From assembly GCF_012027725.1 (NCBI RefSeq), contig NZ_SJOU01000001.1, positions 186,001-250,000 on the forward strand: a stretch of DNA of 64,000 nucleotides. The letters run 5' to 3'. A program made the position numbers and the translations under genes. The number at the start of each line of letters is the position of its first letter. Positions within the stretch are counted from its first letter, which is position 1. Source of the DNA: Olsenella sp. SW781. Lineage in GTDB: Bacteria; Actinomycetota; Coriobacteriia; Coriobacteriales; Atopobiaceae. Below, in pieces: positions 8,247 to 17,486 of this stretch. A model generated the notes under the pieces. The model saw only the letters and a program-made list of their open reading frames with translations. It was not told the DNA's origin and made no database searches.

Positions 8247-9737
8247 TCACTCCACGGACCGCGAGCGGAAGCCCACGGCCTCGACGATGTCGTCCGACGT
8301 CACGCGGTCGTGCCCCGCGAGGTCCGCGATCGTCCGCGCGACGCGGGCGACGCGGGCGATCGCGCGCCCGCCGAGCCTGAGCCGGTCGGCGAGGCCCTCG
8401 AAGGTCCTCTGCGCCCCCAGGTCGAGGAGCGCCGCCGCGACCGGCCCCGCCCGCCCGTCGTCCGCGCGGGCGCGCCGCGCGGCCCGCTCCCGGGCCTGCC
8501 CCACGAGAGAGGCCATCTCCTCCGAGCTCTGTCCGCGCTGCTCGCGTATCACCTTCCTCCCCGAGGGGCGCGCGACGTCCACGACCACGTCGATGCGGTC
8601 CATGAGGGGGCCGCCGATCCTGCCCTGGTAGGCCGCGACCCGCGCCGGCGTGCACGTGCACTCGGCGTCCGGGTCGCCAAGGTGCCCGCAGGGGCATGGG
8701 TTCGCCGCCGCGACGAGCTGGAAGTCGCAGGGGAAGGCGTACACCCCGTCGACGCGCACGATCCGCACCTCGCCGTCCTCGAGCGGCTGGCGCATCGCCT
8801 GGAGGGCCCCGCGGCCGAACTCCGGGAGCTCGTCCAGGAAGAGCACCCCCTTGTCCGCGAGGGACACCTCGCCGGGGCGCACCGGCCGGCCGCCCCCGAC
8901 GAGCCCGCCGACGGAGATGGAGTGATGTGGCGCCCTGAACGGCCGCTCCCCGCGCGCGATCCTGTCTATGGGCTCCCCCGCGACCGAGTGGATGAGCAGC
9001 GCCTCGTCCGCCTCCTGCTCGTCGAGGGGCGGGAGGATCGTGGGGAGCCTCCTGGCGAGCATGGTCTTCCCGGCGCCCGGCGGGCCCACCATGAGGACGC
9101 CGTGGCGCCCCGCGGCCGCGATGGTCATCGCCCGCTTCGCGAGGTCCTGGTCGACGACGTCGGCGTAGTCGAGGTCCGGCCGCAGAGGGGCGGGGGCCGG
9201 GACGGCGCCCGAGGCGCCCACGGGCGGCAGCGCGGAGATGCCGCCCTTGAGCTGCCCCAGGGAGACGAGCCCGTGCGTCTCCCCGGACCAGCCCGGGGAG
9301 ATCTCGGCTAACGCCGAGGTGACGAGCGACAGACCCCTTTCCTGCGCGAGCCGGGCGTACGCGACGCCGCCGCGCACCGGGCACACCGACCCGTCGAGAC
9401 CGAGCTCCCCCACCATGAGGCACCCGACGGCGACGCGCCGGGGGAGCTGCCCCGTCGCGACGAGGATGGCCGTCGCGATGGGGAGGTCGAAGCCGGTCCC
9501 CGTCTTTCTCATCTCGCTCGGCGCGAGGTTGACGGTGACGCGCGCCCGGGGGAGCTCGAACCCGCACGAGCGGAGCGCGCAGCGGACCCGCGAGCGCGCC
9601 TCGAGCACCGCAGAGTCGGGCATGCCGACGATGTCGATGCCTGGTATGCCGCCCGACGTGCTCACCTCGACCGTGACGCCCAGCGCCTCGACGCCCCTGA
9701 GCTCGGCGGCATCGATGCCGGAAGACCCCCGCGCCAT
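8247..9737 (-). CDS. comM: ComM/YifB-family AAA+ ATPase (Mg-chelatase-like)
   Basis: ComM-type proteins are hexameric helicases that drive branch migration of natural-transformation intermediates. The N-terminal Lon-protease-like ChlI fold covers about residues 15-160 (VNLAPSEMRKTGTGFDLPIA), followed by the AAA+ module with Walker A GPPGAGKT at 218-225, Walker B FLDELPEF, and a conserved zinc-like cysteine cluster (NPCPCGHLGD...CTCTP). The Mg-chelatase C-terminal domain ends at 496. It overlaps yraN by one base (TGATG). Confidence 0.93.
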   Translation of the reverse strand: MARGSSGIDAAELRGVEALGVTVEVSTSGGIPGIDIVGMPDSAVLEARSRVRCALRSCGFELPRARVTVNLAPSEMRKTGTGFDLPIATAILVATGQLPRRVAVGCLMVGELGLDGSVCPVRGGVAYARLAQERGLSLVTSALAEISPGWSGETHGLVSLGQLKGGISALPPVGASGAVPAPAPLRPDLDYADVVDQDLAKRAMTIAAAGRHGVLMVGPPGAGKTMLARRLPTILPPLDEQEADEALLIHSVAGEPIDRIARGERPFRAPHHSISVGGLVGGGRPVRPGEVSLADKGVLFLDELPEFGRGALQAMRQPLEDGEVRIVRVDGVYAFPCDFQLVAAANPCPCGHLGDPDAECTCTPARVAAYQGRIGGPLMDRIDVVVDVARPSGRKVIREQRGQSSEEMASLVGQARERAARRARADDGRAGPVAAALLDLGAQRTFEGLADRLRLGGRAIARVARVARTIADLAGHDRVTSDDIVEAVGFRSRSVE

Positions 9738-10264
9738 CAGTCGTCGACCTCGTACGCGCCCGAGAGGTGGCGCAGGCGAGCCGCGCCCTCGCCCACGACG
9801 TTCAGGGCGATGACGTCAAAGCGGACAGCGTCGGCCTCGGGGTGGTTGACGATGTAGGCGAGGGCGAGCATCTTGTAGCGTCGCCGCTTCCTGGAGTCGA
9901 CGGCGAGCTCGGGCATCCCCTCCCCGCGCTCTCCGAGGGCGAGTCGGGTCTTGACCTCGACGAGCACGATCGTGTCGTCCTCGTCGTCCTCTCGGGCGAC
10001 GATGTCGACCTCCCCGAACTCGCAGCGCCAGTTGCGGTCGAGGATGTACCACCCCTTGCGCTCGAGGTAGGCCGCGGCCATCTCCTCGCCCTTCATCCCA
10101 AGCTCGCGCGGCGTGAGGTCGCGCACCGTCCTCGGGCGCTCCTGGGCGCGCGCCTCGACCTCGCCGGCCGGTGCCTCAGGCGCCGCGGCGGGGTCCTGCT
10201 CGGGGTCGTACTCGAACGTGCGCTCCTGCTCCTCGTGCATGCTCTTCCTCCCATCGTCGGACAT
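9737..10264 (-). CDS. yraN: YraN family (UPF0102) endonuclease-like protein
   Basis: A restriction-endonuclease-like fold protein of unproved function found beside rnhB and comM in many genomes. The conserved core runs from about residue 53: LGMKGEEMAAAYLERKGW, then CEFGEVDIVAR with the catalytic-type Asp, and VEVKTR with the E-x-K. The first 50 residues are acidic and low in complexity (AAAPEAPAGEVEARAQERP) and are not part of the family. An internal ATG at codon 9 is an alternative start. Position rnhB-yraN-comM-dprA supports a DNA-processing link but does not prove one. Confidence 0.85.
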   Translation of the reverse strand: MSDDGRKSMHEEQERTFEYDPEQDPAAAPEAPAGEVEARAQERPRTVRDLTPRELGMKGEEMAAAYLERKGWYILDRNWRCEFGEVDIVAREDDEDDTIVLVEVKTRLALGERGEGMPELAVDSRKRRRYKMLALAYIVNHPEADAVRFDVIALNVVGEGAARLRHLSGAYEVDD

Positions 10265-10420
10265 GGTCAGAAGAGCTTGCCAGAGGGCGCTTTCGCGTCG
10301 CGCTCACCGAGGTCCCCGGTCTCTGCCGCGAGCCTGACGGGTCAGACTCGGTCCCGGGGACCCTCCCCGCTCGGGACGCCCCCGTGCCGCCGGGACGAAC
10401 GGTGGTTCAAAATGCGGGAA

Positions 10421-11209
10421 TCAGAAGAGGCGCGGCGTCTCGAGAAAGTTTCCACAGAAGGAGACGCGGTGTATCGGCGTGAGGCCGCGCGCACGAATGG
10501 CGGCGACGTGCTCCGCCGAGCCGTAGCCCTTCGACTCGGCGAGGTGATAGCCCGGGTAGTCGTCCTCGTAGGAGACCATGAGGGCGTCCCTGGTAACCTT
10601 GGCGACGATCGAGGCCGCCGATATGCACGCGACGCGCGCGTCCCCCTTGACGACGCAGGTCTCCCTCGGGTGCACGTGCACCGGGTTGCCGTCGATGAGG
10701 ACGCGGTCCGGCTCGACCCCGGCGTCGGCGATCGCAGAGGCCATGGCCTGCCTGAGCGAGACGGCCATGCCGACCGCGTCGATGGCCTCCGGCTCCACGT
10801 GGGCGATCCCGATGGCGAGCGCGACGTCGGCTATGCGGGCGGCAAGCGCCTCGCGCCGTGCCGGGGCGAGCTGCTTGGAGTCGTTGATGCCCCAGACGAC
10901 AGGGTCGTCGGGAAGGGCGACGGCGGCGACGGTGAGCGGCCCCGCGAGCGCGCCGCGGCCCACCTCGTCGACGCCGAGGACGATGCCCTCTCCCCCGAGC
11001 TCGCGCATCAGGCGATAGGACGCCTCGACGCGCTCGCGCTCCGCCCCCTCGCGCTCGAGGCGCCTCCGCGCGACCTCGATCGCGTGCCTGACCTGGCGAC
11101 GAGGGTCCTCGGCGTAGCGCTCGACGAGCCTGGACGCCTCGTCCGCGGGCGCGCTCGCGAGGGCGGCCGCGACCTCGCGAGCGGTTGCCGGTCGTGCAGT
11201 CGGGGGCAT
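10421..11209 (-). CDS. rnhB: Ribonuclease HII
   Basis: RNase HII removes ribonucleotides and RNA from RNA:DNA hybrids. The catalytic set is visible: VDEVGRGALAGPL (D81, E82), LIDGN (D173) and ISAASIVAKVTRD (D208). About 70 N-terminal residues precede the domain and are helical and charged, longer than in most homologues. The gene starts only 18 bases after the rplS terminator T-run, with GGAG before the ATG, so it probably depends on read-through from rplS or on a promoter inside the terminator. Downstream is a 156-base gap before yraN in which I see no clear promoter or hairpin. Confidence 0.93.
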   Translation of the reverse strand: MPPTARPATAREVAAALASAPADEASRLVERYAEDPRRQVRHAIEVARRRLEREGAERERVEASYRLMRELGGEGIVLGVDEVGRGALAGPLTVAAVALPDDPVVWGINDSKQLAPARREALAARIADVALAIGIAHVEPEAIDAVGMAVSLRQAMASAIADAGVEPDRVLIDGNPVHVHPRETCVVKGDARVACISAASIVAKVTRDALMVSYEDDYPGYHLAESKGYGSAEHVAAIRARGLTPIHRVSFCGNFLETPRLF

Positions 11210-11227
11210 GATGCTCCAATCTCATGG

Positions 11228-11252
11228 AAAAAGCCGCCCCCGTGGGGGCGGC
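11228..11252 (-). terminator. Terminator after rplS
   Basis: Minus-strand GCCGCCCC hairpin (arms 11233-11241 and 11244-11252) followed directly by TTTTT at 11232-11228, 25 bases past the rplS stop. Confidence 0.85.
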
Positions 11253-11276
11253 TCGAAGGTGGAACCTGAGGGTGAG

Positions 11277-11621
11277 CTAGTCGCGCTTCTCGCGAATGCG
11301 GGCGGCCTTGCCCACGCGGTCGCGCAGGTAGTAGAGCTTCGCGCGGCGGACGTCTCCGTGACGGACGACCTCGAGCTTGGCGATCTTGGGGCTGTGCAGC
11401 GGGAAGGTGCGCTCGACGCCCACAGAGAAGCTGATCTTGCGGACGGTGAAGGTCTCGCGCGCGCCGGCGCCGCTCATGCGGATGACGTCGCCCTCGAAGA
11501 CCTGCTCGCGGGTGCGGTCGCCCTCGACGATGCGGTAGTGGACCTTGACGTGGTCGCCAACCTTGACCGCGGGGATGTCCTCGCGAATCTGCTGACGCTC
11601 GATGGCGCGAATGTAATCCAT
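11277..11621 (-). CDS. rplS: 50S ribosomal protein L19
   Basis: L19 sits at the 30S-50S interface. The 114-residue product starts [20 protein letters not shown] and carries the family motifs [35 protein letters not shown] and [18 protein letters not shown]. The ATG at 11621 has AAGGA upstream; 20 additional open codons upstream run into the promoter and are not used. Here it is transcribed alone from its own promoter and has a strong terminator, rather than following trmD as in many bacteria. Confidence 0.97.
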   Translation of the reverse strand: MDYIRAIERQQIREDIPAVKVGDHVKVHYRIVEGDRTREQVFEGDVIRMSGAGARETFTVRKISFSVGVERTFPLHSPKIAKLEVVRHGDVRRAKLYYLRDRVGKAARIREKRD

Positions 11622-11689
11622 GATCTGTCCTTGTCTCTCTAGAGGTGCCGCCACGCTTGAACGGCACATAGGCTTACACACAGCGCCTT

Positions 11690-11718
11690 AGTATACGGCA
11701 GCTGGCGTCGCTAGACAA
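11690..11718 (-). promoter_or_regulatory. Promoter of rplS
   Basis: Minus-strand TTGTCT, 17-base spacer, TATACT, about 65 bases upstream of the L19 start codon. Confidence 0.7.
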
Positions 11719-11730
11719 GAAGAACACAAC

Positions 11731-12690
11731 TCAGAGGCAGAGCCCCACGACGACCCCGACCCGCTCGCCCGGGCCGCTCGTCATGCTGGGGTAGCCGGAG
11801 GACATGACCTGGTAGACCATGCGCTGCTCCCAGCCCTCGAGCGCATAGGGGTACGAGGTCCGATACCACCAGTTGCACGCCGTCCCGCCATACGCCATGA
11901 CGAGCGCCGCCGAGGTGCTCGAGCCGTCGACCCCCGCGTCGGAGAAGTACTCGTACTGCTCGCCCTGCGCGGATAGGGCAGCATCGTAGGGCCCGAAGTC
12001 GACGTACTCCGAGCTGGCGCTCGGGGTGGTCCCGTACTCCCGCGCGAACCAGTCCACCTCGCCGCACACCTCCGAGACGGAGGGGGCCCAGAGCGCGTCG
12101 GCGGTCGTCGTGAGCGAGCCCACGGCATCCGAGTCGCCATAGCGCACGGCGACGTTGTCGGTGACCTTCAGCACGGGAACGACGCACGAGACGAGCTCGT
12201 CGGGCAGGAGGCTCGCCCCCTCCCCCGCGAGCCAGGACCTGAGGTCGGACGTCTCCCAGCCCCCCGCGTTCTTGTCGTCGGAGAACGGTCGCAGGGCGAT
12301 GGGCGAGGTCATGAGGGTGAGGCCGGCAACGCCGCCCCCGTCCGCGCGCTCGTCGGCGCGAATCCCCACGACGCGCAGCTCGACGACGCTGCCGTCTCCG
12401 AGGGTCAGCGTCCGCGCGGCACCGACCTCGATCCCGTGCTGGGAGGCGATGGCCCTCCCCTCCTCGTCGGAGGGCGCGGCGGCTATGAGGCCGGCGATGT
12501 CGGAGAGCTCCTGCCAGGAGTACTCGTCGAAGGAGTCCGCGACGACGCGCTCGGACGTGCGCTCGGGCTCGGGGGAACCGGGGCCGCCGCCGTTCGCGAC
12601 GAGCATGAGCAGCGTCGCCGCAAGGGCGACGAACGCGATCGAGAGAACGAGGGCGAGCGCCGTGAGGCACCCGCTGCCGCGACGGGACAT
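11731..12690 (-). CDS. Membrane-anchored DUF6273 domain protein
   Basis: After a short basic N-terminus there is one strong hydrophobic segment (about residues 8-30 of this start), then a Gly/Pro/Ser linker and an extracytoplasmic domain. The domain carries WETSDLRSWL, LWAPSVSEV and NWWYRTSYP, which fit the DUF6273 family, often found in surface-linked proteins of gut Firmicutes and Actinobacteria; its biochemical role is unknown. The start at 12690 was preferred because a purine-rich GGGGGAGGAG lies before it; upstream ATGs at 12750 and 12741 lack a ribosome-binding site. It follows dgt by about 100 bases. The family assignment rests on motif memory only. Confidence 0.7.
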   Translation of the reverse strand: MSRRGSGCLTALALVLSIAFVALAATLLMLVANGGGPGSPEPERTSERVVADSFDEYSWQELSDIAGLIAAAPSDEEGRAIASQHGIEVGAARTLTLGDGSVVELRVVGIRADERADGGGVAGLTLMTSPIALRPFSDDKNAGGWETSDLRSWLAGEGASLLPDELVSCVVPVLKVTDNVAVRYGDSDAVGSLTTTADALWAPSVSEVCGEVDWFAREYGTTPSASSEYVDFGPYDAALSAQGEQYEYFSDAGVDGSSTSAALVMAYGGTACNWWYRTSYPYALEGWEQRMVYQVMSSGYPSMTSGPGERVGVVVGLCL

Positions 12691-12786
12691 CTCCTCCCCC
12701 TTCTTCTGCGAGCGAGCGCGGCGAGAGGTCCTTCTCGCCATCCGTCGCATGTCAGTGTAGGGGAAGCGCGCCCCGTAGCGGAGGGC

Positions 12787-13821
12787 TCAGCGCCTTCTCC
12801 ATGACCTCGGTATCTTGAGGCCCTCGTAGACGCGGATGGCATATCGGTCGGTCATGCCGGAGACGAAGTCGGCCACCTGCACGTCAAGCGGGTCGTCGTG
12901 GAGACGGTACTCGGCGGGAACCTCGTCAGGGTGCCCGACGAAGTACCCGAAGAGGTCGACGAGCATCGCGTATGCCTTGGGCTCCTCCCACTTTGCGTCT
13001 CCGCGCGAGTAGAGCCGCTCGAAGAGAAACGAGCGCAGGGACATCATCGCCCCCCACACCCCCTCGGACATCAGGATGTCGCCGCTTCTGGAGCTCATGG
13101 ACACCACGTCGTGGACCATCGTCTCGATTCGCTCCGACGAGCTCGAGCCGAGCCTCTCGCATGACTCCGAAGGAAGGTCCGACTCCCTGAGCATCCCCGC
13201 CCGCTCGGCGTCGTCGATGTCATGGCAGACATAGGCGATGCGATCGGCGAGCGCGACGACGCGGCCCTCGAGCGTGCCCGCCCGGAGCGAGCCCGTGTGG
13301 CAGCGGATGCCATCGACCACCTCGCGGGAGAGGTTGAGCCCGCGGCCGTTGCGCTCGAGAACGTCCACGATGCGCGCGCCCTGCTCGTTGTGCGCGAAGA
13401 GCCGACCCGCGCCCTCGGGCTGCCCGCGGTGCCGCGCGAGGGCGCGGCTGAGCGCGCGCTCGCCCACATGGCCGAAGGGGGTGTGCCCGAGGTCGTGCCC
13501 GAGGGCGATGGCCTCGGTCAGGTCCTCGTTCAGGCCGAGCGGCCGCGCGATTGAGCGAGCCACCTGGGAGACCTCGAGGGTGTGGATGAGGCGGGTGCGG
13601 TAGTGGTCTCCCTCGGGGGCGAGAAACACCTGCGTCTTGTGCGCAAGCCGCCTGAAGCTCTTCGAGTGCAGGATGCGGTCGCGGTCGCACTGGAAGCACG
13701 TCCTGAGGGCATCGGGCTCCTCGGGAACGCGCCGCCCCCGGGAGTCGCTCGCGAACGTGGCGTCCGGGGAGAGCCGCTCGTGCTCGGCGATCTCGAGCTC
13801 GGCGCGCGTCAGGACCCTCAT
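12787..13821 (-). CDS. dgt: dGTPase-like deoxynucleotide triphosphohydrolase
   Basis: HD-domain hydrolase that cleaves dNTPs to the nucleoside and tripolyphosphate. The N-terminal segment FRRLAHKTQVF and GDHYRTRLIHTLEV (first HD histidine), ALGHDLGHTPFGHVGE (H-D and following metal/catalytic residues) and the later VVALADRIAYVCHDIDD (last Asp) define the dgt family. The product is 344 residues, the length of the type found in Gram-positives, so it is labelled dGTPase-like protein. The ATG at 13821 follows GAGGAGATAGG. The palindromic element at 13834-13977 ends 12 bases upstream, so transcription must come through it or from within it. Confidence 0.9.
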   Translation of the reverse strand: MRVLTRAELEIAEHERLSPDATFASDSRGRRVPEEPDALRTCFQCDRDRILHSKSFRRLAHKTQVFLAPEGDHYRTRLIHTLEVSQVARSIARPLGLNEDLTEAIALGHDLGHTPFGHVGERALSRALARHRGQPEGAGRLFAHNEQGARIVDVLERNGRGLNLSREVVDGIRCHTGSLRAGTLEGRVVALADRIAYVCHDIDDAERAGMLRESDLPSESCERLGSSSSERIETMVHDVVSMSSRSGDILMSEGVWGAMMSLRSFLFERLYSRGDAKWEEPKAYAMLVDLFGYFVGHPDEVPAEYRLHDDPLDVQVADFVSGMTDRYAIRVYEGLKIPRSWRRR

Positions 13822-13833
13822 CCTATCTCCTCT

Positions 13834-13977
13834 GTCATTTGGGGACGTGTTATTTCTCTCAGAAAAAATGGGACAGGTCAAGCACGCAAGCGACGAAGTC
13901 ACCCGCACGCAATACCGCGCATGCACGGGAAGGCCTGTCCCAAAAACTCTGAGAGAAATAACACGTCCCCAAATGAC
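13834..13977. mobile_element. 144-bp MITE-like palindromic element
   Basis: Perfect 30-bp terminal inverted repeats (13834-13863 and 13948-13977, ends GTCATTTGGGG...) enclose about 84 bases. A second inner inverted repeat (13869-13877 TGGGACAGG against 13934-13942 CCTGTCCCA) lies just inside, so the whole element folds as one long hairpin. The core GGGACAGG is shared with the two palindromes around the REP-type transposase at 26.5-27.3 kb, which suggests, without proving, the same mobilising machinery. No coding capacity. It is inserted between ppdK and dgt. No clear target duplication is visible. Confidence 0.75.
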
Positions 13978-14002
13978 GGGAGGGGGCACGTGGCCCCCTC
14001 CC
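13978..14002 (-). terminator. Probable terminator of ppdK
   Basis: GGGAGGGGG (13978-13986) pairs with CCCCCTCCC (13994-14002), 30 bases past the ppdK stop. The T-tract is poor because the palindromic element abuts the hairpin directly. Confidence 0.5.
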
Positions 14003-14031
14003 GCTTGAGAGACGCAGATGACGCTCAGGCG

Positions 14032-16791
<2,760 letters not shown>

Positions 16792-16885
16792 GTTTTCCCC
16801 TTGCTTTCCTAGGGTTCCTGACGCGTCCCGCCAAGGACGCGCCCTTACAGCTCGGTCGCGCACCGCCATCGCGCGGCCATAGGTC

Positions 16886-16913
16886 ATGGTAACAATCGCG
16901 GGACCCCTCGCAA
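16886..16913 (-). promoter_or_regulatory. Candidate ppdK promoter
   Basis: Minus-strand TTGCGA, 16-base spacer, TACCAT, about 95 bases before the ppdK start. Moderate match only. Confidence 0.35.
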
Positions 16914-16964
16914 CCGATTTTCTGCATCTGGTCCCGCTGAGTAGGTAAGCGGCGCGACGGCGAG

Positions 16965-16996
16965 AAAAACGGGGCCGCGCCCTGCGGCGCGGCCCC
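16965..16996 (-). terminator. Terminator after the PpsR-like half gene
   Basis: An 11-bp GC stem (16971-16981 with 16986-16996, loop of 4) followed on the minus strand by G and TTTTT. It separates the 17029-17433 gene from ppdK. Confidence 0.85.
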
Positions 16997-17028
16997 AAAG
17001 GTAGTAACATGGAATGCGATTTGGCCGT

Positions 17029-17433
17029 TTAGTTGGCCGAGCTCTCATCCTTGTAGATTGCGCCGATCTCGCGCGTGGGCTCCTCGCCCGTCAGCGTGGA
17101 GATGACCGTGACGGCCGGACCGAGCAGGTCGATGGAGGGGATGCCGCGGCGGTCGAGCTCGCGGCGGATCTCGCGGCGCAGCGTGCCGTTGGCGAACGTG
17201 TGGAACACGGCGCACGGGCGGCTCTCGTCGTAGTTCTCGTCGAGGAACGCGCGGACGGTGTCGACGTCCTTGACGTTGGAGAGGCGCTCGATGTCGACGG
17301 ACCCGTCGCCGAACTGTGCGGCGGCGGCCATGACGACGGTGTTGGCCGTCTCGCCACGAGCGTCGGAAAGAACGAAGATGAGGGGGACGACCTGACCGAA
17401 GATGTCGTCATCCAGATCGAGCTTAGTCACCAC
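17029..17433 (-). CDS. Half-length relative of the PPDK regulatory protein (N-terminal domain only)
   Basis: The 134-residue product resembles the first half of the bifunctional PEP-synthase/PPDK kinase-pyrophosphorylase (DUF299, PpsR/PDRP): PLIFVLSDARGETANTVV at about 17-34 matches the family's SDSxGETA signature, and SIDLLGPAV at 100-108 matches its DIIGP segment. The family is normally about 270 residues; the C-terminal half, with the GVSRxxKTPxS P-loop that binds ADP and phosphate, is absent. I find no P-loop in any frame in the 240 bases that follow, and a terminator ends the transcript. Its position next to ppdK supports a link, but without the P-loop it should not phosphorylate PPDK. 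Confidence 0.7.
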   Translation of the reverse strand: MVTKLDLDDDIFGQVVPLIFVLSDARGETANTVVMAAAAQFGDGSVDIERLSNVKDVDTVRAFLDENYDESRPCAVFHTFANGTLRREIRRELDRRGIPSIDLLGPAVTVISTLTGEEPTREIGAIYKDESSAN

Positions 17434-17486
17434 GAGTCCTCCTGTACCTATCAGGCTTCACGGGGCATACCCCGTCCCACCGTAGC

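Noticed and set aside
13834-13977. Interpreting the palindrome as a bidirectional terminator
   Set aside because: Genes on both sides run in the same direction, the arms are AT/GC mixed with no T-run at the hairpin base, and ppdK already has a GC hairpin beside it; an inserted element fits better.
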